Source: Paenibacillus piri (GTDB lineage Bacteria > Bacillota > Bacilli > Paenibacillales > NBRC-103111). Taken from it: a DNA stretch of 34,136 bases. The DNA lies in NCBI RefSeq assembly GCF_004354045.1, contig NZ_SMRT01000037.1, positions 1-34,136 on the forward strand, written 5' to 3'. The notes under the pieces were generated by a model. The model was not told the origin of the DNA. It saw only the letters and a list, made by a program, of their open reading frames with translations, and ran no database searches. Positions within the stretch are counted from its first letter, which is position 1; every line of letters starts with the position of its first letter. A program made the position numbers and the translations under genes. Of this stretch, positions 7,841 through 15,097 are shown one piece after another.

Positions 7841-7945
7841 AATGAAGGTAATTAGAGAATATGTAGTGTTGCTTGTTGGATCCAAAAGTCGTAGGCTATG
7901 CTTGGGTTCAAGATTATGGAACAAATATCGAATGGTGGAATAGCG

Positions 7946-8401
7946 ATGGGATACATACAAAACATACGGAAAAAAATTGGTCATGACAGGTTAATTGCTG
8001 TGGGGGCAGGTGTTTTCGTTTATAAAGATGGAAAAGTGCTTTTGCAGAAGCGAAAAGATAATTTGTGTTGGGCATTGCATGGTGGTGGTGTTGAAATGGG
8101 TGAAGGAGTCGAAGACGCCGCAAAACGTGAGCTATTTGAGGAAACAGGCTTAGTTGCCAATAAACTTGAGCTTTTAGGGATCTTTTCAGGCGATGACAGG
8201 ATGTACACATACCCCAACGGTGATGAAGTATACTTAATCGGAATCATTTATGTGTGTAATGATTTTTCAGGGGAGTTATTATCAGAAACCGACGAAACGT
8301 TAGAGCTTAAATGGTTTGATATTGATAATTTGCCGCAGGAAATAAGCCCACCAAACATAAAACCCCTGGAATCATTTGTTCAATTTATTAAACGCACATA
8401 G
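7946..8401 (+). CDS. NUDIX hydrolase
   Basis: 151 residues with a complete NUDIX box at residues 47-69 (GGVEMGE, seven residues, then RELFEETGL), which binds Mg and hydrolyses nucleoside diphosphates linked to another group. The N-terminal YIQNIRKKIGHDRLIAVGAG fits the bacterial ADP-ribose/8-oxo-dGTPase-like group. ATG 7946 is used; GGTGGAA at 7934-7940 is a modest ribosome site. A 33-codon ORF (7842-7943) with a better ribosome site ends just before it and could be a coupled leader, or the region may be scrambled: another frame there reads VVGYAWVQDYGTNIEWW, which looks like a protein relic. Repeat copy 7 follows 14 bases after the stop. Confidence 0.88.
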   Translation: MGYIQNIRKKIGHDRLIAVGAGVFVYKDGKVLLQKRKDNLCWALHGGGVEMGEGVEDAAKRELFEETGLVANKLELLGIFSGDDRMYTYPNGDEVYLIGIIYVCNDFSGELLSETDETLELKWFDIDNLPQEISPPNIKPLESFVQFIKRT

Positions 8402-8415
8402 CATGTATTTGTTAA

Positions 8416-8489
8416 GCTATCGAAGAACGATAGCTGAATAAAGACACCGCGGCAGCCGACCCTGACGATCGCTGCCGTTTCCACGCTAA
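8416..8489 (+). repeat. Dispersed hairpin repeat, copy 7, left part (split by IS110 remnant)
   Basis: The left motif GCTATCGAAGAACGATAGCT (8416-8435) is a perfect GCTATCG/CGATAGC palindrome, followed by TGAATAAA and the hairpin CGGCAGC/GCTGCCG (8450-8477). The sequence then reads CACGCTAA, the start of the expected GCTAACGGGCAG, but is interrupted. The matching ACGGGCAGTA is at 9041-9050, beyond the insertion. Confidence 0.75.
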
Positions 8490-8532
8490 ACATTCCTGTT
8501 AAGGCTAAGAAATCACCTTTGCCAAAAAAGGA

Positions 8533-8589
8533 GCGCCTCGGTATGATGGGTCTGTCAACGGGTTTAACCCAACACCATCAAGGAGGCGC
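8533..8589 (+). ncRNA. Structured 5' leader of the IS110 remnant (bridge-RNA-like or SD-masking hairpin)
   Basis: GCGCCTC (8533-8539) pairs with GAGGCGC (8583-8589); inside, TGATGG (8544-8549) pairs with CCATCA (8575-8580) and GGGTT/AACCC (8560-8570) forms an apical stem. The outer stem covers the AAGGAGG ribosome site of the transposase, which would restrain translation. In IS110-group elements the non-coding end carries the bridge RNA that pairs with target and donor. Which role applies is not decidable by eye. Confidence 0.45.
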
Positions 8590-8595
8590 ACTTTT

Positions 8596-8862
8596 ATGAA
8601 GTTTAAACAATCAGACGGTCAAAATCAACGGATCGAACGAATTTCCACCACTCACCTGATTGTGGGAATCGATATAGCGAAAGAAACCCATGTAGCACAA
8701 GCAACAAATTTTCGAGGAATCATACTTACCAAGAGGCATCTTTCTTTCTCCAATACAATTGACGGTTATATGAAATTAGAACGATGGATCGATGAAATTC
8801 AACAGAAGCACCATCTAAAGAACGTCATAATCGGTACCGTATGCCCAAAATTGGGATAGCTA
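8596..8862 (+). pseudogene. IS110-family transposase, N-terminal fragment
   Basis: 87 residues starting at ATG 8596 with ribosome site AAGGAGG. The segment LIVGIDIAKETHVAQATNF is the first catalytic strand of the RuvC-like DEDD domain, with the key Asp in GIDIAK. The family normally continues for about 400 residues; here the reading departs from family sequence after NVIIGT (about 8838) and stops at 8860-8862. Everything else is deleted, so it cannot transpose alone. Confidence 0.85.
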
Positions 8863-9039
8863 CGTCTGATAGGCTCTCTCCTAAACAACACTCTGCAGAC
8901 CCTAGGTGTTAAAATCCTGCGAATGAGTGAGTATATGTGAGATAAACCCTTAATTCCGAGGGAAGGGCAGAATAACGCAACACTTTCCATTCCCTTGAAT
9001 CGCATGTATGTTGGCGGTATTTAATTTATAATTTTTTGC

Positions 9040-9075
9040 AACGGGCAGTACATTGGCATCGTCAATTGGATAGAA
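9040..9075 (+). repeat. Dispersed hairpin repeat, copy 7, right part
   Basis: AACGGGCAGTACATTGGCAT starts at 9040 and continues to GTCAATTGG. It matches the right-hand core TAACGGGCAG...TCAATG of the other copies, but no hairpin precedes it; the missing left part is at 8416-8489. It lies 30-65 bases before the next gene, the usual spacing for a right motif. Confidence 0.65.
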
Positions 9076-9105
9076 GAATTTACATTTGAATAGGAGAGGA
9101 CGAAT

Positions 9106-11133
9106 TTGAAGAAACATTTTATTGCAGGTGTGTTGTGTGGTGCCTTATTAATGGCAACAACTTCTGTATTTGCTTCGAGTGTAATTGAAGCAACAATCTT
9201 TCCAAGTAAAGTTACTTTTTTTCTAGCTAACGGACTCTCCAAAGAAGTACAACTACAGGAAGGTGAAGGGGTGCTTAGCTATAATAACAAAGCATATGTA
9301 CCTCTTCGTTTATTTGCTGAGAGCAGCGGCGCTCTTGTAAAATACACTCAAGCCTCTCCTGAGACGGATAACAAACATACAATAGATGTTCACTATGTTG
9401 CTGAAAAGGCTCTTTCAGAGCAAACTTCAAATGCAGCCGGTAATAAGCCGCTTGAGGACTCAAGGGAACTGCAGCTACAAGATATGCTTGTTTTAATTCT
9501 ACTTCCGCATATGAAAGACAAACTTGCTGAGGTATACTCAGATGTAATTTCAATACCACCAGTTGTTTCTCCGGATTCTGTAAATGTGAAGAGTATTGAA
9601 AGGGTAGCTGATTTCCGTGGTTTTGATTTTTTAATCACAATAGATGCTCAACCAATAGTCGGTCCTCATATATCTGTCGGCGAAGATGTACTTACATATC
9701 GGATCTCGCCGGCCGGAGTTGAGCTTAAAAATTTTGAACATCTTAGAGGACCCGATAAGGATGACTTCCTTCCCAATTACCAAAATCTTTTGAACAATGG
9801 AAATCAAAACGAAACTACGAATACTGGAGAAAGCGATTCTGCAAATCTTACGGAAACCGAAGCAAAAGATATTCTCAATACGCTCATCCCCAAAGCGAGC
9901 GGTATCTATGGAATGTTTAACGGGGGCGGATGGTTCAAAGTCGATGAATCGAAAACAATACCCGGTGATGAAGATTACGCTCTTGTAACTGGAGAAAATT
10001 GGACAACCAATATTGACACCAGTAACGTCAAATCCATCGCGGATTTGAAAAAAGTAGTTGAAGATGTATTTACAAAAGATAACGCTGAGTGGTTTTATAA
10101 TTATCTAACGCCTCGAGAAGGAGCCCGTCGCCGTTATAAGGAATATAAAGGACAGCTTTATGTTGACACGCATACTGGGGGCCATGGGTCGGCAACAAAG
10201 TATTTCATCGATACCGCCAAGATCATCAGCCAAGAGGGTAATGTTGTTGTCGTTGAATTTAATACGACGGAATATGATTTTCCGTACAAAATGACCGTAA
10301 AAATAGAAAAGGTAAACGGCAAATGGTTGCTTGCATCGGGAGCTAGCTTTAATAATGAAGTGGAAATAAAATATGATTATATTTTGAAATACCAAGGTGA
10401 AGGTAGTCTCTGGTCTGCTGCATTAGAAGATACGGTTTGGGACTTCGGAAATGGAAAAAATAAGGTTTACAGCAGGATTATACTAACTTATAAAGGTTCT
10501 GATGTCGAAAATATCGGCAAAGTAGATTTTACTTATGGGAACGCAGCGAAACTTTATAAAGGAACTAACTATGCCCTAGGGACAATCATATATGATGAGT
10601 TTGATGATAATATCGTATTACCTACAAAAGATGACATTGTTAAGGTAACATTGGAATGGGATGGAAAACGAGATTCTTTTGATATGAGCAATTCTGTTAC
10701 CGGAACCGTAGCAGCCGTTCCTAACGCTGAAGAAGTTAGTGAAAGAGATCAACTTGTAATTGAAAAGATGAATGAAATCAAAAAGAAATTAAAGCTGGGT
10801 TTAACAAAGGAAGAGGTACAAGCATTATTTATCGAAAAATTTGAGATAGCCCATAATAGTGATTCAGAAGATGGAAGTGACATCTATTGGAAATATGAGT
10901 ATTTCAAAGTTCCTGGTTATAATCGTGAAGATTATTTTCCTGCTCATTCTGATCATGTTATTGATCACGACGGTCTGATTAACAATAAAATTGGAGCTTA
11001 TCTATATATTGAATGGAAAAATAATGAATTATATATGTATTCGATATCTTATGTTAATCCTAAAGATAATAAAGTTTACTTATATATTATGAGCCCTGAC
11101 GGAACGATATCTGATAGTCCGGTCAATCATTAG
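9106..11133 (+). CDS. Secreted protein with stalk (Cu-amine-oxidase N-like) domain and IseA-like domain
   Basis: 675 residues, TTG start with AGGAGAGG seven bases upstream. Residues 1-23 are a signal peptide (KKHF, hydrophobic core, SVFA cleavage). Residues 25-110 (VEATIFPSKVTFFLANG-like strands, NNKAYVPLRLFAESSGA) match the stalk domain common in Paenibacillus exported proteins. Residues about 245-420 (LTETEAKDILNTLIPKASGIY ... VVEFNTTEYDF ... VKIEKVNGKWLL) resemble IseA/YoeB, an inhibitor of cell-wall D,L-endopeptidases. A further beta-rich part follows, and residues 560-600 (KLKLGLTKEEVQALF) recall BamE/SmpA-like modules. Likely extracytoplasmic, acting at the cell wall. It stands alone between repeats. 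Confidence 0.8.
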   Translation: MKKHFIAGVLCGALLMATTSVFASSVIEATIFPSKVTFFLANGLSKEVQLQEGEGVLSYNNKAYVPLRLFAESSGALVKYTQASPETDNKHTIDVHYVAEKALSEQTSNAAGNKPLEDSRELQLQDMLVLILLPHMKDKLAEVYSDVISIPPVVSPDSVNVKSIERVADFRGFDFLITIDAQPIVGPHISVGEDVLTYRISPAGVELKNFEHLRGPDKDDFLPNYQNLLNNGNQNETTNTGESDSANLTETEAKDILNTLIPKASGIYGMFNGGGWFKVDESKTIPGDEDYALVTGENWTTNIDTSNVKSIADLKKVVEDVFTKDNAEWFYNYLTPREGARRRYKEYKGQLYVDTHTGGHGSATKYFIDTAKIISQEGNVVVVEFNTTEYDFPYKMTVKIEKVNGKWLLASGASFNNEVEIKYDYILKYQGEGSLWSAALEDTVWDFGNGKNKVYSRIILTYKGSDVENIGKVDFTYGNAAKLYKGTNYALGTIIYDEFDDNIVLPTKDDIVKVTLEWDGKRDSFDMSNSVTGTVAAVPNAEEVSERDQLVIEKMNEIKKKLKLGLTKEEVQALFIEKFEIAHNSDSEDGSDIYWKYEYFKVPGYNREDYFPAHSDHVIDHDGLINNKIGAYLYIEWKNNELYMYSISYVNPKDNKVYLYIMSPDGTISDSPVNH

Positions 11134-11184
11134 GGCAAGTATAATAAACTGACTCCCTCCTACTTCTATTTAGATCGGCATTAT

Positions 11185-11218
11185 TGCCCGTTAGTTGAGT
11201 AGTGCTAGCTATTCAATG
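11185..11218 (-). repeat. Isolated repeat core in reverse orientation
   Basis: TGCCCGTTAGTTGAGTAGTG continues to GCTAGCTATTCAATG. Its complement contains CTAACGGGCA, the right core of the repeat family, but without a GC-rich hairpin. It is the only copy in this orientation and lies between the IseA-like gene and the 111-residue ORF. Confidence 0.45.
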
Positions 11219-11299
11219 TATCTTTCAAAATAAACCGTTGTTCATAAGGAAGTTATGATTTCTTCGTACTAAAATATCTTGATATTGTGGAAATAAAAG

Positions 11300-11635
11300 A
11301 TGGCTCAAAAGGGGTTCCTTGCTCGTGGTGCCGCTTATATTGGAGAGGAGGAAGTTGAGGGAGTCGAATATTTCTATTTTCGTGATATGACTACGGACAG
11401 ACACCTTTCCATGCTTGATGAAGAACAAGTAATTGATGACCGAGCGACATTTATAGTGCATGCATTTGATCAAGCTGCAATTGAAGAACGAATAAATGCT
11501 GAATTACGAGATGCGATTCGTCCAACATGGAGAGAAGTAGTTCTAGCCATTAACCGCCATTTGAGTTGGGAATACGATAACATTAAATATGAAATTATTG
11601 AAGAAGCATTGGAAAGAATAAGCAAGGTGGATTAA
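11300..11635 (+). CDS. Hypothetical protein, 111 residues
   Basis: A soluble acidic protein with no family I recognise. It begins MAQKGFLARGAAYIGEEEVE and ends with helices rich in Ile and Glu (WEYDNIKYEIIEEALERISK). ATG 11300 has only a weak ribosome site, and a TAA stands in frame six bases upstream, so the real gene may have lost its 5' part. Its TAA stop (11633-11635) abuts the left motif of repeat copy 8 with no gap, a very tight gene-repeat junction. Confidence 0.6.
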   Translation: MAQKGFLARGAAYIGEEEVEGVEYFYFRDMTTDRHLSMLDEEQVIDDRATFIVHAFDQAAIEERINAELRDAIRPTWREVVLAINRHLSWEYDNIKYEIIEEALERISKVD

Positions 11636-11719
11636 GCTAACGGGAAACGATAGTGTGGAGCTGCGCCAGGACAGCTCCTTTTTAATGGCCATTGAAGTAA
11701 CGGGCAGATTAAGTCAATG
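11636..11719 (+). repeat. Dispersed hairpin repeat, copy 8
   Basis: A textbook copy. The left motif GCTAACGGGAAACGATAGTG starts at 11636, the base after the stop codon. The hairpin GGAGCTG/CAGCTCC (11657-11678) is followed by TTTTTAATGG, a good terminator, then TTGAAG and the right motif TAACGGGCAGATTAAGTCAATG (shown here as its core, 11698-11719). Confidence 0.88.
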
Positions 11720-11860
11720 AATAACCACAATGTTTGGCGGCAGAATAAAGTAAGGTTTGGAAGATTCTTGAAAAGAATATTACTATTAATACTTTTTTCA
11801 ATGATTGATGAGAACCCGCGTAGAAGAATTGCTGTATTGCTTTTCAGGGAATCGCTCTGA
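11717..11860 (+). CDS. Possible 47-residue cationic membrane peptide
   Basis: The ORF starts at the ATG that ends the right motif of repeat copy 8 and stops at TGA 11858-11860. It has a basic N-terminus (WRQNKVRFGRFLKR), a hydrophobic run ILLLILFSMI and a basic tail ENPRRRIAVLLFRE. A terminator hairpin overlaps the stop, which suggests a real transcript end. No good ribosome site is seen, so translation is uncertain; a fragment of a larger protein is also possible. Confidence 0.35.
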   Translation: MNNHNVWRQNKVRFGRFLKRILLLILFSMIDENPRRRIAVLLFRESL

Positions 11861-11878
11861 CGGAGAGCTTTCTTTTAT
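11854..11878 (+). terminator. Intrinsic terminator after the 47-residue ORF
   Basis: GCTCT (11854-11858) and AGAGC (11864-11868) with a GACGG loop, followed by TTTCTTTTATT. It lies upstream of the reductase gene, which therefore needs its own promoter; TTATAAT at 11910-11916 is a candidate -10. Confidence 0.55.
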
Positions 11879-11947
11879 TAATATGACAATAGGTGACGTA
11901 TTTGAGATTTATAATGGGTGGTAGATTAACGAAAGGAGTAACAATTC

Positions 11948-12502
11948 ATGAAACGAAAAATGATTTTAGATTTAGCGGTTACTTTAGATGGTTTTATTGA
12001 AGGAAAAAATGGTGAAGTTGATTGGTGCATTATGGACTCTGAGATGGGGTTTAATCATTTTTTAAATCAAATTGATACCATTTTATACGGAAGAAAAAGC
12101 TATGATTTATGGGGACAATTTACTCCGGAACTTGAACATGCGGATTCTGAAAGAGAATTCTGGGAATTGGTTCATAGTAAAAAGAAATATGTGTTTTCTA
12201 GGACGCAAAAGGGGACGGATAATAAAGCAATATTCATAAATGATAATATTCTTGAAAAAGTAAATGAATTAAAGAATAAGCCTGGTAAAGACATCTGGCT
12301 ATATGGTGGAGCAAGTCTTATTACAACTTTTATCAATTTAGGACTTGTTGACGAATTTAGATTATCTGTTCACCCTGTTGTTTTGGGAGAAGGAAAACCG
12401 CTGTTTGTGGATATAAAACAGAGATTGAATTTAAAAATCGTTAATACAAGAACGTTTTCCTCAGGTGTTGTACAACTAATTCATCATTTGGATGGGAACT
12501 AA
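11948..12502 (+). CDS. RibD C-terminal/dihydrofolate reductase-like family protein
   Basis: 184 residues from ATG 11948, with GAAAGGAG nine bases upstream. The fold signature runs MILDLAVTLDGFIEGKNGEVDW (strand, D-G-F-I turn), TILYGRKSYD (NADPH loop), LYGGASLITTF (G-G-A nucleotide motif) and HPVVLGEGKPLF. This is the YyaP/YwjB-type branch of the DHFR/RibD superfamily, NADPH-dependent reductases of largely unknown substrate that are frequent in mobile or accessory DNA. Strongly AT-rich compared with the UvrA-like gene that follows, hinting at separate acquisition. Confidence 0.87.
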   Translation: MKRKMILDLAVTLDGFIEGKNGEVDWCIMDSEMGFNHFLNQIDTILYGRKSYDLWGQFTPELEHADSEREFWELVHSKKKYVFSRTQKGTDNKAIFINDNILEKVNELKNKPGKDIWLYGGASLITTFINLGLVDEFRLSVHPVVLGEGKPLFVDIKQRLNLKIVNTRTFSSGVVQLIHHLDGN

Positions 12503-12547
12503 TCATTTTGCACATTCCTATGATAAAATCGTTAGTTTCAGATTAAC

Positions 12548-12598
12548 AGCGGCGGCAAGTCTAAGACTTTATTTTCCGGTCTTCGATCGCCGCTTTTT
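12548..12598 (+). terminator. Intrinsic terminator, possible degenerate repeat copy
   Basis: AGCGGCG (12548-12554) pairs with CGCCGCT (12588-12594), with an inner AAGTC/GACTT stem, then TTTTT. It ends the reductase unit. The preceding ATCGTTAGTTTCAGATTAAC weakly recalls the repeat's flanking motifs. Confidence 0.65.
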
Positions 12599-12644
12599 CA
12601 TTACACTGAAAGCTTAGAAAATAGAAATCCGAGGTGGAGGGGCT

Positions 12645-14921
12645 ATGAAAGTCAATGATATCGTAATTGAAGGAGCACGCGAGAATAACCTTAAAAACGT
12701 GAATGTCCGCATCCCGAAGCAAAAAATCACGATCTTCACCGGCGTCTCGGGCTCGGGCAAATCTTCCCTGGTTTTCGACACCATCAGCGCCGAAGCTCAG
12801 CGGCAGCTTAACGAGACGTTTTCCGCATTCATCCGCAATCGGCTGCCCCGGTTTAGTCAACCGGATACCGATCGCATCGAGAACTTGTCTACGGCGGTTG
12901 TGATCGATCAGAAAAAGCTCGGCGGCAACTCCCGTTCGACTGTCGGCACGATCACGGATATTTATGCGATGCTCCGGTTGCTGTTCTCCAGAATCGGTAA
13001 ACCTTTTGCCGGCTATACGCATGTTTTCTCGTTTAACGACCCGGCCGGTATGTGCCCGGAATGCTCCGGAGTCGGACAGGTGGTGCAGTTCGATGTGGAC
13101 AAGCTGCTTGACAGGTTCAAGTCGCTGAATGAAGGCGCAATCCTGTTCCCCGTATTTAAGGTGGGAAGCTGGTACTTGAATACGTATACCCATTCCGGCT
13201 TGTTCGACAACGACAAGCGGCTCGTCGACTTTACGCCGGCAGATTGGGATACCCTCCTCCACGGCAAAGAAAGCAAGATCGTATACCGAACCAAAGGCGG
13301 CGATATCGAATCGGATTATGAAGGTCTGCTGCCCAAACTCACCCGCCTGTATTTGAAGCGAGACAGCAGCGAGATGTCAGATGGCAAACGCGAAACCCTT
13401 AACCGCTTTCTATCCTATAGCGAGTGTAACCTTTGCGAGGGAAGCCGGCTTAATCAAGCGGCCTTGGGCTGCCGGATTAACGGATACAACATTGCCCAAT
13501 GCGCGGCGATGGAGATTGGCGAGCTAATACGTATGATTGAAGCCATTCAGGATCCCGTTGCCGGCCCGATGATTGACGGGATTCTGACCCGGCTGAATCA
13601 TCTGGTCTCCATCGGGCTGGAGTATCTGAGTCTGGACCGACAGACCGCAACCTTGTCGGGCGGGGAGTCGCAGCGCATCAAGATGGTCCGTCATCTGAGC
13701 AGCAGTCTTACCGACATGATCTACATTTTCGACGAACCGAGCGTCGGGCTGCATCCGCGAGATGTCCATCGTCTGAACGGCATGCTGCGCCAGCTCCGGG
13801 ACAAAGGGAATACCGTGCTCGTCGTCGAACACGACCGCGAAGTCATGGAGATCGGTGATTACATCATCGATGTCGGACCTCATGCGGGATCCCGCGGTGG
13901 AGAAATCGTCTACGAAGGCGACTTTGCGGGCTTGCTCCGCGCGGATACCTTGACAGGACGATACTTGAAGCAAAGTCTACCCTTGAAAACTTCAACCAGG
14001 GTGCCCAAGGGTTGGATGACCGTAGCCGGCGCCAGCCTGCACAATCTGAAGGATGTGACAGTCGATATACCCGTCGGTGTGCTGACCGTGGTAACGGGGG
14101 TAGCCGGCTCAGGCAAAAGTACATTGATTAACGGAGCATTCCTGCCGTCGCATCCAGAAGCAATTGTCATCGACCAGTCGGCCGTGGGCACATCCATCCG
14201 CTCCAATCCGGCCACTTATACGGGGATGATGGACGAGATCCGGCGGTTGTTCGCAGCCGCCAACAAGGTGAGCGCATCGTTGTTCAGCTTCAACTCCAAA
14301 GGAGCCTGTTCCAACTGTCAGGGTCTCGGGATGATATACACGGATTTGGCCTTTCTCGAGCCAATAAGGACGACTTGTGAAATTTGCGCGGGCAGGCGGT
14401 TCAGCGATGAAGTGCTAGAGTATAGGCTGAACGGAAAATCCATCAGCGACGTCCTCGCCATGACGGTACGGGAAGCTTCAGAGTTCTTCAGCGGGAAGGA
14501 GCTGCTCCGTCAATTGGAGACGCTGGAGGATGTGGGACTCGGATACGTGACGCTGGGCCAGCCTCTGAGCACCTTGTCGGGCGGAGAATGCCAACGCATC
14601 AAATTGGCCGGGGAACTTCACAAGGAAGGCAGTCTCTATGTAATGGACGAGCCGACAACTGGACTACATATGTCCGATATCTCTCGTATGATGGACATTA
14701 TGAACCGCTTGGTCGACGGGGGCAACACGGTGGTGGTCATCGAACACAACCTGGATGTGATCAAGAGCGCAGACTGGATCATTGACATGGGTCCTGAGGG
14801 CGGTCACCGGGGTGGCCGAATTGTATTCGAAGGCACCCCTGTCCAGCTTGCTACTGCCGAACATTCGATAACGGGGGTGTATTTACGCAAGGCAGAAACC
14901 GGCCAAGGAGCGTCTTTCTGA
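12645..14921 (+). CDS. UvrA-like ABC ATPase, short (drug-resistance/DrrC-type) form
   Basis: 758 residues with two UvrA-type ATPase halves: Walker A GVSGSGKS at 33-40 and GVAGSGKS at about 484-491; signatures LSGGESQ near 337 and LSGGECQ near 644; Walker B YIFDEPS and YVMDEPT. Zinc-binding CPEC (137-140), CNLC and CSNC...CEIC modules are present. Canonical UvrA is about 940 residues and has a UvrB-binding domain after the first Walker A; here only about 95 residues separate Walker A from the first CxxC, so that domain seems absent. Such class III UvrA-like proteins occur with intercalating-drug resistance (DrrC) rather than general repair. ATG 12645 has GAGGTGGAGG upstream. GC-rich compared with its neighbours. 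Monocistronic. Confidence 0.88.
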   Translation: MKVNDIVIEGARENNLKNVNVRIPKQKITIFTGVSGSGKSSLVFDTISAEAQRQLNETFSAFIRNRLPRFSQPDTDRIENLSTAVVIDQKKLGGNSRSTVGTITDIYAMLRLLFSRIGKPFAGYTHVFSFNDPAGMCPECSGVGQVVQFDVDKLLDRFKSLNEGAILFPVFKVGSWYLNTYTHSGLFDNDKRLVDFTPADWDTLLHGKESKIVYRTKGGDIESDYEGLLPKLTRLYLKRDSSEMSDGKRETLNRFLSYSECNLCEGSRLNQAALGCRINGYNIAQCAAMEIGELIRMIEAIQDPVAGPMIDGILTRLNHLVSIGLEYLSLDRQTATLSGGESQRIKMVRHLSSSLTDMIYIFDEPSVGLHPRDVHRLNGMLRQLRDKGNTVLVVEHDREVMEIGDYIIDVGPHAGSRGGEIVYEGDFAGLLRADTLTGRYLKQSLPLKTSTRVPKGWMTVAGASLHNLKDVTVDIPVGVLTVVTGVAGSGKSTLINGAFLPSHPEAIVIDQSAVGTSIRSNPATYTGMMDEIRRLFAAANKVSASLFSFNSKGACSNCQGLGMIYTDLAFLEPIRTTCEICAGRRFSDEVLEYRLNGKSISDVLAMTVREASEFFSGKELLRQLETLEDVGLGYVTLGQPLSTLSGGECQRIKLAGELHKEGSLYVMDEPTTGLHMSDISRMMDIMNRLVDGGNTVVVIEHNLDVIKSADWIIDMGPEGGHRGGRIVFEGTPVQLATAEHSITGVYLRKAETGQGASF

Positions 14922-14960
14922 CGGGGTACGTTGTAACGGACCCGATCGAGGATCGATTAC

Positions 14961-15053
14961 GCATTCGGGAACGATAGCTGAATAAACAACTAAGACGCGG
15001 CTGCCGGCATCGATCGCCAACTGCGTTACGCTAACGGGCAGATTTGCTCAATG
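14961..15053 (+). repeat. Dispersed hairpin repeat, copy 9
   Basis: The left motif GCATTCGGGAACGATAGCTG with AATAAAC, an imperfect hairpin ACGC...GCGT (14995-15026) with inner CCGGC/GCC pairing, and the right motif GCTAACGGGCAG...CTCAATG (15030-15053). It follows the UvrA-like gene by about 40 bases. Confidence 0.83.
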
Positions 15054-15056
15054 AGT

Positions 15057-15097
15057 ATACACCAAAAGACAGCGGAGACCGCTGTCTTTTGGTGTAT
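15057..15097. terminator. Perfect 19-bp hairpin
   Basis: ATACACCAAAAGACAGCGG (15057-15075) pairs without mismatch with 15079-15097 around an AGA loop. It begins four bases after repeat copy 9. Its strength suggests a terminator or a processing structure; only a short T-run follows (GTTTTTAC). Confidence 0.65.

Larger units (their letters stand above)
8490..9039 (+). mobile_element. IS110-family element, internally deleted
   Basis: About 550 bp between the two halves of repeat copy 7. It holds a structured 5' non-coding segment, the first 80 or so codons of an IS110-type DEDD transposase, and about 180 bp of non-coding 3' sequence. Most of the transposase, including the serine tnp domain, is missing. 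IS110 elements often lack terminal inverted repeats, and I see none. The boundaries are inferred from the repeat being split, not from termini. Confidence 0.65.

Noticed and set aside
7842..7943. A 33-codon ORF with a good ribosome site before the NUDIX gene
   Set aside because: The product (MKVIREYVVLLVGSK...) matches nothing I know, and a different frame of the same DNA looks more protein-like. It is kept only as a remark under the NUDIX gene.
12561..13262. A long minus-strand ORF opposite the UvrA-like gene
   Set aside because: It is a shadow of a GC-rich coding frame. The plus strand carries Walker and zinc motifs, while this one shows no motif and low-complexity residues.
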